From Speluncibacter jeojiensis (GTDB lineage Bacteria > Actinomycetota > Actinomycetes > Mycobacteriales > Mycobacteriaceae): a DNA stretch of 64,000 nt. The position numbers and the translations under genes were made by a program. Positions 36,701 through 44,659 of the stretch are shown piece by piece; position 1 is the first letter of the stretch; each line of letters begins with the position of its first letter. Under the pieces are notes generated by a model that searched no databases, had not been told where the DNA came from, and saw only the letters and a program-made list of their open reading frames with translations. Where the stretch lies: positions 1,116,001 to 1,180,000 of the forward strand of contig NZ_JAAIVF010000001.1 of the NCBI RefSeq assembly GCF_029589495.1. Direction: 5' to 3'.

Positions 36701-39052
36701 ATGACTAAGAGCTTCAACGGCGTGATCAAGGAAGACATTCGGGATTCCACGCCCGACTGGTCGCCGTACATCGAGCCCTCGGCGCCGGAGAACTCGCCGA
36801 ACGTGCTCTACATCGTGATGGACGACACCGGATTCGGCGCCTGGGACCACTACGGCGGCCTCATCAAGATGCCGAACCTGAAGCGCATCGCCGACGACGG
36901 CGCGGCGTTCACCCAGTTCCACACCGTCGCGTTCTGCTCGCCGACGCGGTCGTGCCTGCTCACCGGCCGCAACGCCACCTCGAACGGTATGGCGTGCATC
37001 GAGGAGATCACCACCGGCTTCCCCGGATCGAATGGCCGCATCCCGATGGAGAACGGCACCATCGCCGAGGTACTCCTCCGCAACGGCTACTCGACGCTGG
37101 CGGTGGGCAAGTGGCACCTCACACCGGCCGAGGAGGGGTCGCTCGGAGCTCGGCGGCGCACCTGGCCACTTGGGCGCGGGTTCGAGCGGTACTACGGATT
37201 CCTCGGTGGTGAGACCGACCAGTACTACCCGGACCTGGTTTCGGACAACCACCTGATCGACCCGCCGTACACGCCGGAGGAGGGGTATCACCTGTCGAAG
37301 GACCTCGCCGACAAGGCGATCTCCTTCATCCAGGACGTGAAGGCCACCGCCCCGAACAAGCCGTGGTTCACCTACTTCTGCCCCGGCGCGAACCATGCAC
37401 CCCATCAGGTCCCGACCGAATGGGCGGACCAGTACAAGGGCGTGTTCGACATGGGGTACGAGAAGTACCGCGAGGTCGTGCTCGAGAACCAGAAGCGGCT
37501 CGGTCTGGTGCCGCAGGACACTGAGCTGCCGCCGCTGAACCCCTACATCGATGTCACCGGGCCCAACGGTGAGCCGTGGCCGGAGAACGACACCGCCCGC
37601 GAATGGGACACGCTCACCGACGACGAGAAGAAGGTCTTCGCCCGGCAGGCGGAGGTGTACGCCGGGTTCTCGACCTACACCGACGCCCAGATCGGCCGGC
37701 TCCTCGACTACCTCGACGAAACGGGCCAGTACGAGAACACCATCATCGTGTTCGTCTCCGACAACGGAGCGTCCGGCGAGGGCGGCCCGAACGGGACCTG
37801 GAACGAGAACAACTTCTTCAACTCCGTCATCGACGGACCGGAGGAGCAGCTGCGGATGGCGCCGAAGCTCGGCACCGTAGAGACGTACAACCACTACGCG
37901 GTGGGCTGGGCGGTCGCGTTCTGCACGCCGTTCAAGATGTTCAAGCGCTACGCCGGGTACGAGGGCGGCACCGCGGACCCGATGTTCTTCTCCTGGCCTG
38001 CCCAGTTGAAGAACGGCGGACAGTTCCGGCATCAGTACTGCCATGCGATCGACGTCGTACCGACGATCTACGACGCCATCGGCATCACCCCGCCCGAGCA
38101 CATGAACGACGTCAAACAGGAACCGCTACACGGCGCGTCGCTGCTGCCGGCGCTGCGCGAGGCCGGCACGCCGAATGCCCGCCACACCCAGTTCTACGCC
38201 ATGCTCGGCACCCGCGGCGTCTGGCAGGACGGCTGGTTCGCCAACACGAACCACCCGCCGATGTCGGCCGGCTGGGGACACTTCGACCAGGACACGTGGG
38301 AGCTGTACCACCTCGAGATCGACCGGAACCAGACCAAGAACCTGGCCGCCGAGATGCCGGAGAAGCTCGAGGAGCTCAAGAAGCTCTGGTTCCAGCTCGC
38401 CGACGAGTTCCACGGCCTGCCGCTGGACGACCGGAACGGGGTCGAGATCTTCGCGTACCTGCCGAAGTACCCGACCCCCACACTGATGCCGCCGACCGAT
38501 GAGCAGGTGTTCTACCCCGGTCAGTCCGAGGTTCCCGAGCGCACGGCCATGCCGTATTTCGGGCGCCCGTTCGAGATTCTGGCCGAGGTCGAACTGGCCG
38601 CGGACTCTCAGGGAGTGCTATTCGCGCACGGCGGGCGCTTCGGCGGCCACTCGCTGTACATCAAGGGCGGGAAGCTGCACTACGTCTACAACTGGCTCGG
38701 GAAGCTCCGGCAGGAGATCGTGTCCGACGGTCCGCTGCCGACGTCCGGCAAGCACGTGCTCGGCGTGAAGTACGTCATCGAAGGCAAGGACGGGGTGTCC
38801 CCCACCGGCACGGCGACGCTCTACATCGACGAGTCGGCGGTCGGGTCGGCGAAGATCAAGACCCAGCAGGGTCACTTCTCGCTGGCCGGCGAGGGCCTGA
38901 ACGCGGGCAGGGACGGCGGGCAGCCGGTCGGCGACTACCCGGTGCCGTTCGAGTTCTCCGGCGGCACGTTGTCGAAGGTGACGCTCAAGCGCGGTGACGA
39001 CGAGTGGGTCGATCTCGAACAGACGCTCGCGGCCGGGTTCGCCAGGGACTGA
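36701..39052 (+). CDS. Type I arylsulfatase (2)
   Basis: This 783-residue sulfatase is paralogous to the preceding gene from end to end, with the formylglycine motif CSPTRSCLLTGR (Cys79), IVMDDTGFGAWDHYGG, and FVSDNGASGEGGPNG. Both also share the C-terminal beta domain with FAHGGRFGGHSLYIKGG. ATG 36701 follows GGGAGG closely. The two proteins differ in an insert around residues 270-300, which may alter substrate choice. It is cytoplasmic by sequence. A strong hairpin follows. Confidence 0.92.
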   Translation: MTKSFNGVIKEDIRDSTPDWSPYIEPSAPENSPNVLYIVMDDTGFGAWDHYGGLIKMPNLKRIADDGAAFTQFHTVAFCSPTRSCLLTGRNATSNGMACIEEITTGFPGSNGRIPMENGTIAEVLLRNGYSTLAVGKWHLTPAEEGSLGARRRTWPLGRGFERYYGFLGGETDQYYPDLVSDNHLIDPPYTPEEGYHLSKDLADKAISFIQDVKATAPNKPWFTYFCPGANHAPHQVPTEWADQYKGVFDMGYEKYREVVLENQKRLGLVPQDTELPPLNPYIDVTGPNGEPWPENDTAREWDTLTDDEKKVFARQAEVYAGFSTYTDAQIGRLLDYLDETGQYENTIIVFVSDNGASGEGGPNGTWNENNFFNSVIDGPEEQLRMAPKLGTVETYNHYAVGWAVAFCTPFKMFKRYAGYEGGTADPMFFSWPAQLKNGGQFRHQYCHAIDVVPTIYDAIGITPPEHMNDVKQEPLHGASLLPALREAGTPNARHTQFYAMLGTRGVWQDGWFANTNHPPMSAGWGHFDQDTWELYHLEIDRNQTKNLAAEMPEKLEELKKLWFQLADEFHGLPLDDRNGVEIFAYLPKYPTPTLMPPTDEQVFYPGQSEVPERTAMPYFGRPFEILAEVELAADSQGVLFAHGGRFGGHSLYIKGGKLHYVYNWLGKLRQEIVSDGPLPTSGKHVLGVKYVIEGKDGVSPTGTATLYIDESAVGSAKIKTQQGHFSLAGEGLNAGRDGGQPVGDYPVPFEFSGGTLSKVTLKRGDDEWVDLEQTLAAGFARD

Positions 39053-39074
39053 GCAACCGGTCCACTTCGTCGCT

Positions 39075-39117
39075 TACGGTGCCCGGACAGGGTTCTCCAC
39101 CCCGTCCGGGCACCGTA
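39075..39117 (+). terminator. Terminator after sulfatase 2
   Basis: A 14-bp perfect outer stem (39075-39088 with 39104-39117) continues past a bulged A with GGG/CCC and an 8-base loop. It lies 22 bases after the sulfatase stop and ahead of the universal stress protein gene. Confidence 0.75.
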
Positions 39118-39150
39118 GCGTGGAGCGTGCAGGCCGTGAGGAGAAATGTC

Positions 39151-40026
39151 ATGGACATCAATCCCCCGATCGTCGTCGGTGTCGACGGATCAGACCACGC
39201 GCGCATTGCGACGAGGTGGGCGGCCGAGACCGCTGCCCGGCGGACGGCGCCGCTGCAACTGGTCTGCGCTTCTCCCCCGCCACCACCGTTCGGTGTGGCG
39301 ACGGCGCTGCCGCAGGATTTCTACGAGGACCGGCTTGAAGTCGGTAAGAAACTCCTCACGGAGGCAACCGAACTCGCCAAGGACGCCGTCGGCGAGCACC
39401 CGCTGGAGGTACGCCGCGAGTTTCACACCGCGCCGCCGGCACGGGTGCTGCTGACCTGGTCGGAGTCGGCGCACATGATCGTGCTCGGATCCCGGGGGCT
39501 CGGCCAGCTTGCCGGTGGATTTCTCGGCTCGGTCAGCGCCTCGGTCGCCGCCCACGCCGACTGCCCGGTCGTGGCACTACGGGGACCGGCACCCACCACA
39601 GGTCCGGTGGTGGTGGGTGTCGACGGCTCGCCCTTGAGCGAATTCGCGATCGACCACGCCTTCGAGGAAGCGTCTCTGCGCGGGGCACCGTTGGTCGCCG
39701 CGCACGCATGGAACGACCTGTCGCTCCGCCAGGCGTTCGGGTTTCACAAAGACCTGGAATGGCCGGACATCAAGGCCGAGGAGGCGGCGGTGCTCGCCGA
39801 GAGCTTGGCGGGACGCCGCGAGCGCTATCCGGACGTCGAGGTCACCGAGGCGGTCGACCCCGACCGTCCGGTCCAGATGCTGAAGCATCTGACCACCGAC
39901 GCCCAACTGGTGGTGGTCGGCAGCCGTGGCCGCGGCGGATTCCGCGGGATGCTGCTCGGTTCGACCAGCCGATCACTGCTGCATGTCGCCGAGTGCCCCG
40001 TGATGGTCGTGCGCCCCCGCGGCTGA
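39151..40026 (+). CDS. Universal stress protein, two UspA domains
   Basis: This 291-residue protein has two tandem Usp domains (about 1-145 and 150-291). Both have the ATP-binding pattern: GSRGLGQLAGGFLGSVS in the first and GSRGRGGFRGMLLGSTS in the second. VVVGVDGS opens each domain. In mycobacteria similar tandem Usp proteins respond to hypoxia and stationary phase. ATG 39151 follows GAGGAG by 7 bases. It lies after the sulfatase terminator and converges with the SHOCT gene. No palindrome is seen directly upstream. Confidence 0.93.
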   Translation: MDINPPIVVGVDGSDHARIATRWAAETAARRTAPLQLVCASPPPPPFGVATALPQDFYEDRLEVGKKLLTEATELAKDAVGEHPLEVRREFHTAPPARVLLTWSESAHMIVLGSRGLGQLAGGFLGSVSASVAAHADCPVVALRGPAPTTGPVVVGVDGSPLSEFAIDHAFEEASLRGAPLVAAHAWNDLSLRQAFGFHKDLEWPDIKAEEAAVLAESLAGRRERYPDVEVTEAVDPDRPVQMLKHLTTDAQLVVVGSRGRGGFRGMLLGSTSRSLLHVAECPVMVVRPRG

Positions 40027-40035
40027 GATGCCGGC

Positions 40036-40365
40036 TCAGCCGAGCAGTTTCGCCTTCGCCGCAGCGAATTCGTCGTCGCTGAGCACGCCGGACTCGTGTA
40101 GCTGTCCGAGTTCCTTGAGCTTTGCGATCATCTCGTCGGCATCGGAGTTCGACGCCGCCGGCTCCGGCTCATAGGTGGTCTCCTGCTGCCGAGCTTCGTA
40201 GGCCTGCTGTTCCGCGGCACGGCGCTGAGACCGTCGATTCACCGCGTTGACGGTGGCCGCGGCGGTCCCGGCGACGACGGCGCTGCGGGCGACGGTACCG
40301 AGCAGTCCGGGTCGCACGAAGGGCCGAGCAAACGGTCGAGCAAACGGTCCAGGCCTGAACACCAT
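40036..40365 (-). CDS. SHOCT domain protein (copy 2)
   Basis: This 109-residue protein is a paralogue of 323-649: both share RPGLLGTVAR, AVVAGTA, NAVNRRSQ and RAAEQQAY, then a variable Gln/Glu-rich linker and the SHOCT end (DDEFAAAKAKLLG). An extra FARPF repeat is in the N-terminus. ATG 40365 has AGGAG 8 bases upstream. It is divergent from the SHOCT membrane protein at 40550 and shares the palindrome at 40450. Confidence 0.85.
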   Translation of the reverse strand: MVFRPGPFARPFARPFVRPGLLGTVARSAVVAGTAAATVNAVNRRSQRRAAEQQAYEARQQETTYEPEPAASNSDADEMIAKLKELGQLHESGVLSDDEFAAAKAKLLG

Positions 40366-40449
40366 GATCACGCTCCTGTAGGTCGGTGTGTCCAGTGTGG
40401 GCCGATCAGCCGCGGCCATGCCATCCCCAACTCGCTCGGAGCACCCGAT

Positions 40450-40466
40450 TCACCCGGCAAGGGTGA
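40450..40466. promoter_or_regulatory. Putative regulon palindrome, SHOCT pair
   Basis: TCACCC-GGCAA-GGGTGA is a perfect 6+6 inverted repeat. It lies nearly midway between two divergent starts (84 bases from 40365 and 83 from 40550). Confidence 0.6.
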
Positions 40467-40549
40467 GGTCCGCGGACTCGAACCCTGCGACGCTCACAGT
40501 CGACACTCCCCGTCTCGGGGAGATCGCCCGCGGGAAAGGGAGTATCGAC

Positions 40550-40936
40550 ATGTCGTCGTCATCGTTCTGGGATGTGGTGTGGCTGATCATCATCAGCTTC
40601 GCGTTCGTCGCGTACCTGATCGTGCTGTGGTCCATCATCAGTGACCTGTTCCGTGACCACAAGAGCTCCGGCTGGGCCAAGGCCGTCTGGGTGATCTGCC
40701 TGTTCATCTTCCCGCTGATCACCGCGCTGGTGTATCTGATCGCCAAGGGCGGCGACATGACCAAGCGATCGGTCGCCGAGGCGCAGCACATGAAGGACAT
40801 ACAGGACCAGTACATCAAGCAGACCGCGGGCACCTCCCCTGCCCAGCAGATCGCCGACGCGCAGAAGCTGCTGGATGGGGGCAGCATCACCCCCGAGGAG
40901 TTCGCGGCACTGAAGGCGAAGGCCATCGCCCACTAG
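40550..40936 (+). CDS. PLDc_N/SHOCT membrane protein
   Basis: This 128-residue protein has two membrane helices (about 7-29 and 42-63). SGWAKAVWVICLFIFPLITALVYLI resembles the phospholipase D-nuclease N-terminal membrane module, which is common as a stand-alone domain. A charged linker and C-terminal SHOCT domain follow (ITPEEFAALKAKA). ATG 40550 has AAAGGGAG upstream. It likely anchors or oligomerises at the membrane. The function is unknown. Confidence 0.87.
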   Translation: MSSSSFWDVVWLIIISFAFVAYLIVLWSIISDLFRDHKSSGWAKAVWVICLFIFPLITALVYLIAKGGDMTKRSVAEAQHMKDIQDQYIKQTAGTSPAQQIADAQKLLDGGSITPEEFAALKAKAIAH

Positions 40937-40957
40937 CCACTCCGGACGGCTCATCAC

Positions 40958-40987
40958 GGGCGCGGCACCGACCTCGGTGCCGCGCCC
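40958..40987 (+). terminator. Terminator before murT
   Basis: A 12-bp GC-rich stem (40958-40969 with 40976-40987) has a 6-base loop, followed by CTCCCGTTTCC. It lies 21 bases after the stop of the SHOCT membrane protein. Confidence 0.75.
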
Positions 40988-41019
40988 CTCCCGTTTCCGC
41001 GCTGTGCCAGACTTTCCGC

Positions 41020-42297
41020 ATGGTCAGCGTCGGTAACAGCACCTCGCGGGGCGTGCCCCGTCTGTCGCGCCGCGGGCGCCTCGCGATGGGCGCGGCCGGT
41101 GCGGCCGCCTGGGCGTCGCGTGCCGCCGGTCGCGGCAAGGGCTCGATGATCGGCGGGCTGATCGCGCTCAAGATCGACGGTTCACTGATGGGCCAGCTGG
41201 CCGCGGGCAAGCGGACGGTGCTGATCACCGGCACCAACGGCAAGTCGACAACCACGCGGATGGTCGCGGCCGCGCTGCGCACGGTCGGGGCGGTCGCCAC
41301 CAACGCCGACGGCGCCAACATGGATGCCGGCCTGGTCGCGGCGCTCGGCGAGGGACTGGACGCTCCGCTCGCGGTGCTCGAGGTCGACGAACTGCACGTG
41401 CCGCATGTGGCGGACGCGGTGAACCCGGCCGCGGTGGTGCTGCTCAACCTGACCCGAGACCAGCTCGACCGGGTCGGCGAGATCAACACGATCGAGCGAC
41501 GCCTGCGCGCGGGCCTGAGCCGGCACCCCGACGCCACCGTCATCGCCAACTGCGACGACGTCCTGGTCACCTCCGTCGCCTTCGACTGCCCGAACACCGT
41601 GTGGATCGCGGCCGGCGGCGGCTGGGCAAACGACTCGGTCGGCTGCCCCCGTTGCGGCGAGCCGATTCTGCGGGACGGGCAGGACTGGCGCTGCTCCGGC
41701 TGCGAGTTCGGCCGACCCACCCCCACCTGGACCGTCGACGACACCCACCTGTCCGGCCCCGGCGGCCTTCACCTGCCGCTGACGCTGTCGCTGCCGGGCC
41801 GTGCCAACCGCGGCAACGCCGCGCAGGCCGTCGCCGCAGCGGTCGCGCTCGGCGCCGACCCGGCCGCCGCGGCCGAGGCCGCCGGCGGGGTCAGCGAGGT
41901 CGCGGGCCGCTACCGGACCGTGCAGCGCGGACCCCACCAACTCCGGTTGCTGCTGGCGAAGAACCCGGCGGGCTGGCAGGAGGCGCTGTCGATGGTCGAC
42001 CACACGGTCGACGGCCTGGTGATCGCGGTGAACGGCCAGGTGCCCGACGGCGAGGACCTGTCCTGGCTGTGGGACGTGCGCTTCGAGCACTTCGAGGGCG
42101 TGAAGGTGATCGCCGCCGGCGAGCGCGGCACCGACCTGGCCGTACGCCTGACCTACGCGGGCGTCGAGCACGACCTCGAGGCCGACACCCTGCGCGCCAT
42201 CGAAAAGTGCCCACCCGGCCGGGTCGAGGTGCTGGCCAACTACACCGCCTTCCGGGATCTGAACACCGCACTCGCCAAGGAGGCACGCCGTGGCTGA
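41020..42297 (+). CDS. murT: Lipid II isoglutaminyl synthase, MurT subunit
   Basis: This 425-residue Mur-ligase-like subunit amidates the D-glutamate of lipid II together with GatD, a step needed for peptidoglycan cross-linking. The ATP site GTNGKST is at 71-77. A Cys4 zinc ribbon (CPRCGEP and CSGCEFG, about 208-230) marks MurT, and a C-terminal DUF1727 domain follows. It overlaps gatD by 8 bases. This is the M. tuberculosis Rv3712 position, and it resumes the conserved backbone left at leuA. Confidence 0.95.
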   Translation: MVSVGNSTSRGVPRLSRRGRLAMGAAGAAAWASRAAGRGKGSMIGGLIALKIDGSLMGQLAAGKRTVLITGTNGKSTTTRMVAAALRTVGAVATNADGANMDAGLVAALGEGLDAPLAVLEVDELHVPHVADAVNPAAVVLLNLTRDQLDRVGEINTIERRLRAGLSRHPDATVIANCDDVLVTSVAFDCPNTVWIAAGGGWANDSVGCPRCGEPILRDGQDWRCSGCEFGRPTPTWTVDDTHLSGPGGLHLPLTLSLPGRANRGNAAQAVAAAVALGADPAAAAEAAGGVSEVAGRYRTVQRGPHQLRLLLAKNPAGWQEALSMVDHTVDGLVIAVNGQVPDGEDLSWLWDVRFEHFEGVKVIAAGERGTDLAVRLTYAGVEHDLEADTLRAIEKCPPGRVEVLANYTAFRDLNTALAKEARRG

Positions 42298-43003
42298 ATC
42301 GACGGTCCGGATCGGGCTGATCCTGCCCGACGTCATGGGCACCTACGGCGACGGCGGCAACTCCGTGGTGCTGCGCCGGCGCATGCGGATGCGCGGGATC
42401 GACGCCGAGGTCGTCGAGATCACCCTCGACGATCCCGTCCCCGACTCGCTCGACCTCTACACGCTCGGCGGCGGCGAGGACGCGGCGCAGACCCTGGCCT
42501 CGCGTCACCTGACCCGCTACCCCGGCCTGCAGCGGGCCGCCGAGCGGGGTGCGCCGGTGCTGGCCATCTGCGCCGGCCTGCAGGTGCTGGGGCGCTGGTA
42601 CGAGACCTCGGACGGGCGGCGGGTCGATGGCATCGGCATGCTCGACGTCACCACCTCGCCGCAGGCCGTGCGTACCATCGGGGAAGTGATCTCCGAGCCC
42701 CTGACCGACGCCCTGACCTGCGCACTGACAGGTTTCGAGAACCATCGCGGCGGCACCGCACTGGGACCGGATGCCGCCCCGCTCGGCCGCGTGACCCACG
42801 GTGTCGGCAACGGAGCCGGCGAGGGCACCGAGGGCGTGCTGCAGGGCTCGGTCGTCGCGACCTACATGCACGGTCCCGCGCTGGCCCGCAACCCGGAACT
42901 CGCCGACCTGCTCATCGCCCGCGCGCTCGGCGTGGACACTCTCGCGCCGTTGGAGATCGACGAGGTCACCCGGCTGCGGCGCGAGCGACTGGCCGTGCGG
43001 TGA
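42290..43003 (+). CDS. gatD: Lipid II isoglutaminyl synthase, GatD glutaminase
   Basis: This 237-residue class I glutamine amidotransferase (CobB/CobQ type) supplies ammonia to MurT. The nucleophile is Cys94 (AICAGLQVLG), with catalytic His194 in TYMHGP. It overlaps murT upstream, and its TGA overlaps the next GTG. Together with murT it forms a soluble complex acting on membrane lipid II. It corresponds to Rv3713. Confidence 0.95.
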   Translation: MAESTVRIGLILPDVMGTYGDGGNSVVLRRRMRMRGIDAEVVEITLDDPVPDSLDLYTLGGGEDAAQTLASRHLTRYPGLQRAAERGAPVLAICAGLQVLGRWYETSDGRRVDGIGMLDVTTSPQAVRTIGEVISEPLTDALTCALTGFENHRGGTALGPDAAPLGRVTHGVGNGAGEGTEGVLQGSVVATYMHGPALARNPELADLLIARALGVDTLAPLEIDEVTRLRRERLAVR

Positions 43004-43503
43004 GCTACTACCCCGCGCCCGGCCCCGACCAGCAATATCCGCATCAGCAGTACCCGCAACAGCCGTACCCGCCCCAGCCCTACCCGGCCGGCCCCTATCC
43101 GCCGCCGTACGGTCCGCCCGGCTACCACCCGCCGGCACAGCCCCGCAACGGGCTCGGCATCGCCGCGCTGACGATCGGCCTGGTGTCGATCGTGCTCGCG
43201 CCGACCATCGTGCTCGGCATCCCGGCCGCGCTGGTCGGGATCGGGCTCGGCATCGCCGCGTACCTGCGCACCCGCCGCGGCGAGGCGAACAACCCGGGCA
43301 TCGCGATCGGCGGGATGGTCTCCGGCGCGCTCGGCATCCTCGGAGCGATCCTGATGCTGGTCCTGTTCATCTCGGCGGCGATGCACAACAGCGACTCGTC
43401 CGGGCTGCGGTCGTGCCTGGACCGCGCGCAGGGCGACCCCGCCGCCGTCATGCAGTGCCACCTCGACTACAGCGGCACCGGCGACGGCGGTCGCCCGGTC
43501 TGA
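43000..43503 (+). CDS. DUF4190 membrane protein with Pro/Tyr-rich N-terminus (1)
   Basis: This 167-residue protein has a Pro/Tyr/Gln-rich cytoplasmic N-terminus of about 45 residues (repeats like YPQQPYPP) and two membrane helices of a DUF4190-type domain (GLGIAALTIGLVSIVLAP and the region from GIAIGGMVSGALGIL). A short extracytoplasmic tail with two cysteines ends it. GTG 43000 overlaps the gatD stop as GTGA, so it may be co-translated with the peptidoglycan amidation genes. The role is unknown. Confidence 0.8.
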   Translation: MSYYPAPGPDQQYPHQQYPQQPYPPQPYPAGPYPPPYGPPGYHPPAQPRNGLGIAALTIGLVSIVLAPTIVLGIPAALVGIGLGIAAYLRTRRGEANNPGIAIGGMVSGALGILGAILMLVLFISAAMHNSDSSGLRSCLDRAQGDPAAVMQCHLDYSGTGDGGRPV

Positions 43504-43612
43504 CGGCCGGCCCTTCAGTCGGCGGATCCGCCTCGTTCTCGCCTAGGCTTAGCGGTAGCGCCGGGTCCGCGCGGGCCGGCCGTCCGGAACCAGGTACCGC
43601 AGGGAGCAACCG

Positions 43613-44185
43613 ATGAGCTATCCGCCCGCTCCACCCCCTCCCGGTTCCGAACCACCCGAGCCCTATCCGTCGGGCGACCATCCGCAGGGCTCCTATCCGT
43701 CCGGCCAGTACCCTCCCGGGTCGTACCCACCCGGCTCCTACCCGCCTGCCGGCTATCCGCCCGGGAGCTACCCGCCCGGCCCGTATCCGCCGGCACCCGG
43801 CTACTACGGCGGCCCGCCGCCGCGCAACGGCATGGGCATCACTGCGCTGATCCTCGGACTGGTCTCGATCGTCGGCGCGTTCATCCTCGGCCTGGGCATC
43901 ATTCCCGGCGTGCTGGCGATCATCTTCGGCGTCGTCGGCTACCGCAGGTCCACCCGCGGCGAGGCCACCAACCGCGGCATCGCGATCGCCGGCATCGTCA
44001 CCGGCATCATCGGCGTGCTGCTCGCGATCCTCGCGATCGTGCTGCTGATCACGGTGTTCCGGCACGCCGGCATCGGCGACTACGTCACCTGCGTCCGGGA
44101 CGCGAACGGCGACCAGGCACGGATCGACCAGTGCATGCGCGAGTTCGAGAACCGGATCCCCGGATACACCTCGACGACACCGTGA
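43613..44185 (+). CDS. DUF4190 membrane protein with Pro/Tyr-rich N-terminus (2)
   Basis: This 190-residue paralogue of the previous gene has a longer N-terminus made of SYPPG/GSYPP-type repeats (about 20-60), then MGITALILGLVSIVGAFILG and a second helix from GIAIAGIVTGIIGVL. It has the same two-cysteine extracytoplasmic end (VTCVRDANG and IDQCMREFE). ATG 43613 has AGGGAGC upstream. The pair arose by tandem duplication. Pro/Tyr-rich tails often bind partners, possibly at cell division or wall synthesis sites, but that is conjecture. Confidence 0.8.
   Translation: MSYPPAPPPPGSEPPEPYPSGDHPQGSYPSGQYPPGSYPPGSYPPAGYPPGSYPPGPYPPAPGYYGGPPPRNGMGITALILGLVSIVGAFILGLGIIPGVLAIIFGVVGYRRSTRGEATNRGIAIAGIVTGIIGVLLAILAIVLLITVFRHAGIGDYVTCVRDANGDQARIDQCMREFENRIPGYTSTTP
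43666..43800 (+). repeat. Pro/Tyr-rich coding tandem repeats
   Basis: Imperfect units of 15-24 bases encode YPPGS-like motifs about eight times in the start of the second DUF4190 gene. Such tracts can change copy number by slippage. Confidence 0.6.
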
Positions 44186-44242
44186 CCTGCAACAACGTGC
44201 GTTGCCAGTCGACTTCCGACACGGACGCGCGCTCACGATTCC

Positions 44243-44248
44243 GATAAT
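44243..44248 (+). promoter_or_regulatory. -10 box of the antitoxin gene
   Basis: GATAAT lies 8 bases before the antitoxin ATG at 44257, which places the transcript start almost at the ATG. A leaderless mRNA is likely. Confidence 0.5.
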
Positions 44249-44256
44249 CTGAATTC

Positions 44257-44523
44257 ATGCGGGAGATGTCGGCGTCCGAGGCGTCGCGGTGCTTTTCCGC
44301 CGTGCTGGACTCCGCCGAGCGCGGCGAGACCATCGTGGTCACCCGGGCCGGTCGACGAGTCGCGGTGATCGCGCCGGCGCCACAGTCGAATGGCGCCGCA
44401 CTGCGTGCGGTGTTCGACCGCTGGCGCGACAACTCGGCACTCGACGGAGCCTTTGAATCGCACGTTCACGCAGCGCGTGAGGCGGCCGCCGCAGAGTTGG
44501 ACACCGACCCGTGGCGAGACTGA
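44257..44523 (+). CDS. Phd/YefM-type antitoxin (orphan)
   Basis: This 88-residue antitoxin has the Phd/YefM fold: MREMSASEASRCFSAVLDSAERGETIVVTRAGRRVAVIAP is DNA-binding (broken here by no gap), followed by an acidic toxin-binding tail. In a working pair the C-terminus would wrap around a PIN-domain toxin. Its gene overlaps the start of a truncated VapC by 13 bases. The antitoxin itself looks intact, so it may persist as an autoregulator or neutralise related toxins elsewhere. Confidence 0.8.
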   Translation: MREMSASEASRCFSAVLDSAERGETIVVTRAGRRVAVIAPAPQSNGAALRAVFDRWRDNSALDGAFESHVHAAREAAAAELDTDPWRD

Positions 44524-44628
44524 TCCTCGACACCGGCGTCCTGATCGCCGGCGTCCGCGCAACGCTCCTTCCTCGACGCGGTCCTCGAAGTCCTCCCCGG
44601 CATCACAGCACGCGTCATCGGTGGCTGA
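44511..44628 (+). pseudogene. Truncated VapC (PIN) toxin
   Basis: GTG 44511 begins RLILDTGVLIAGVR, the conserved N-terminal strand with the first catalytic Asp of VapC PIN toxins. After that the normal protein of about 130 residues is lost. A short piece in another frame, RSFLDAVLEVLPGITARV, matches the middle of such toxins and ends at TGA 44626-44628. The remaining acidic catalytic residues are gone, so it is inactive. Confidence 0.72.
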
Positions 44629-44659
44629 GCCAAGCGCGCCAGCCGAAACCGCCTGCGCC

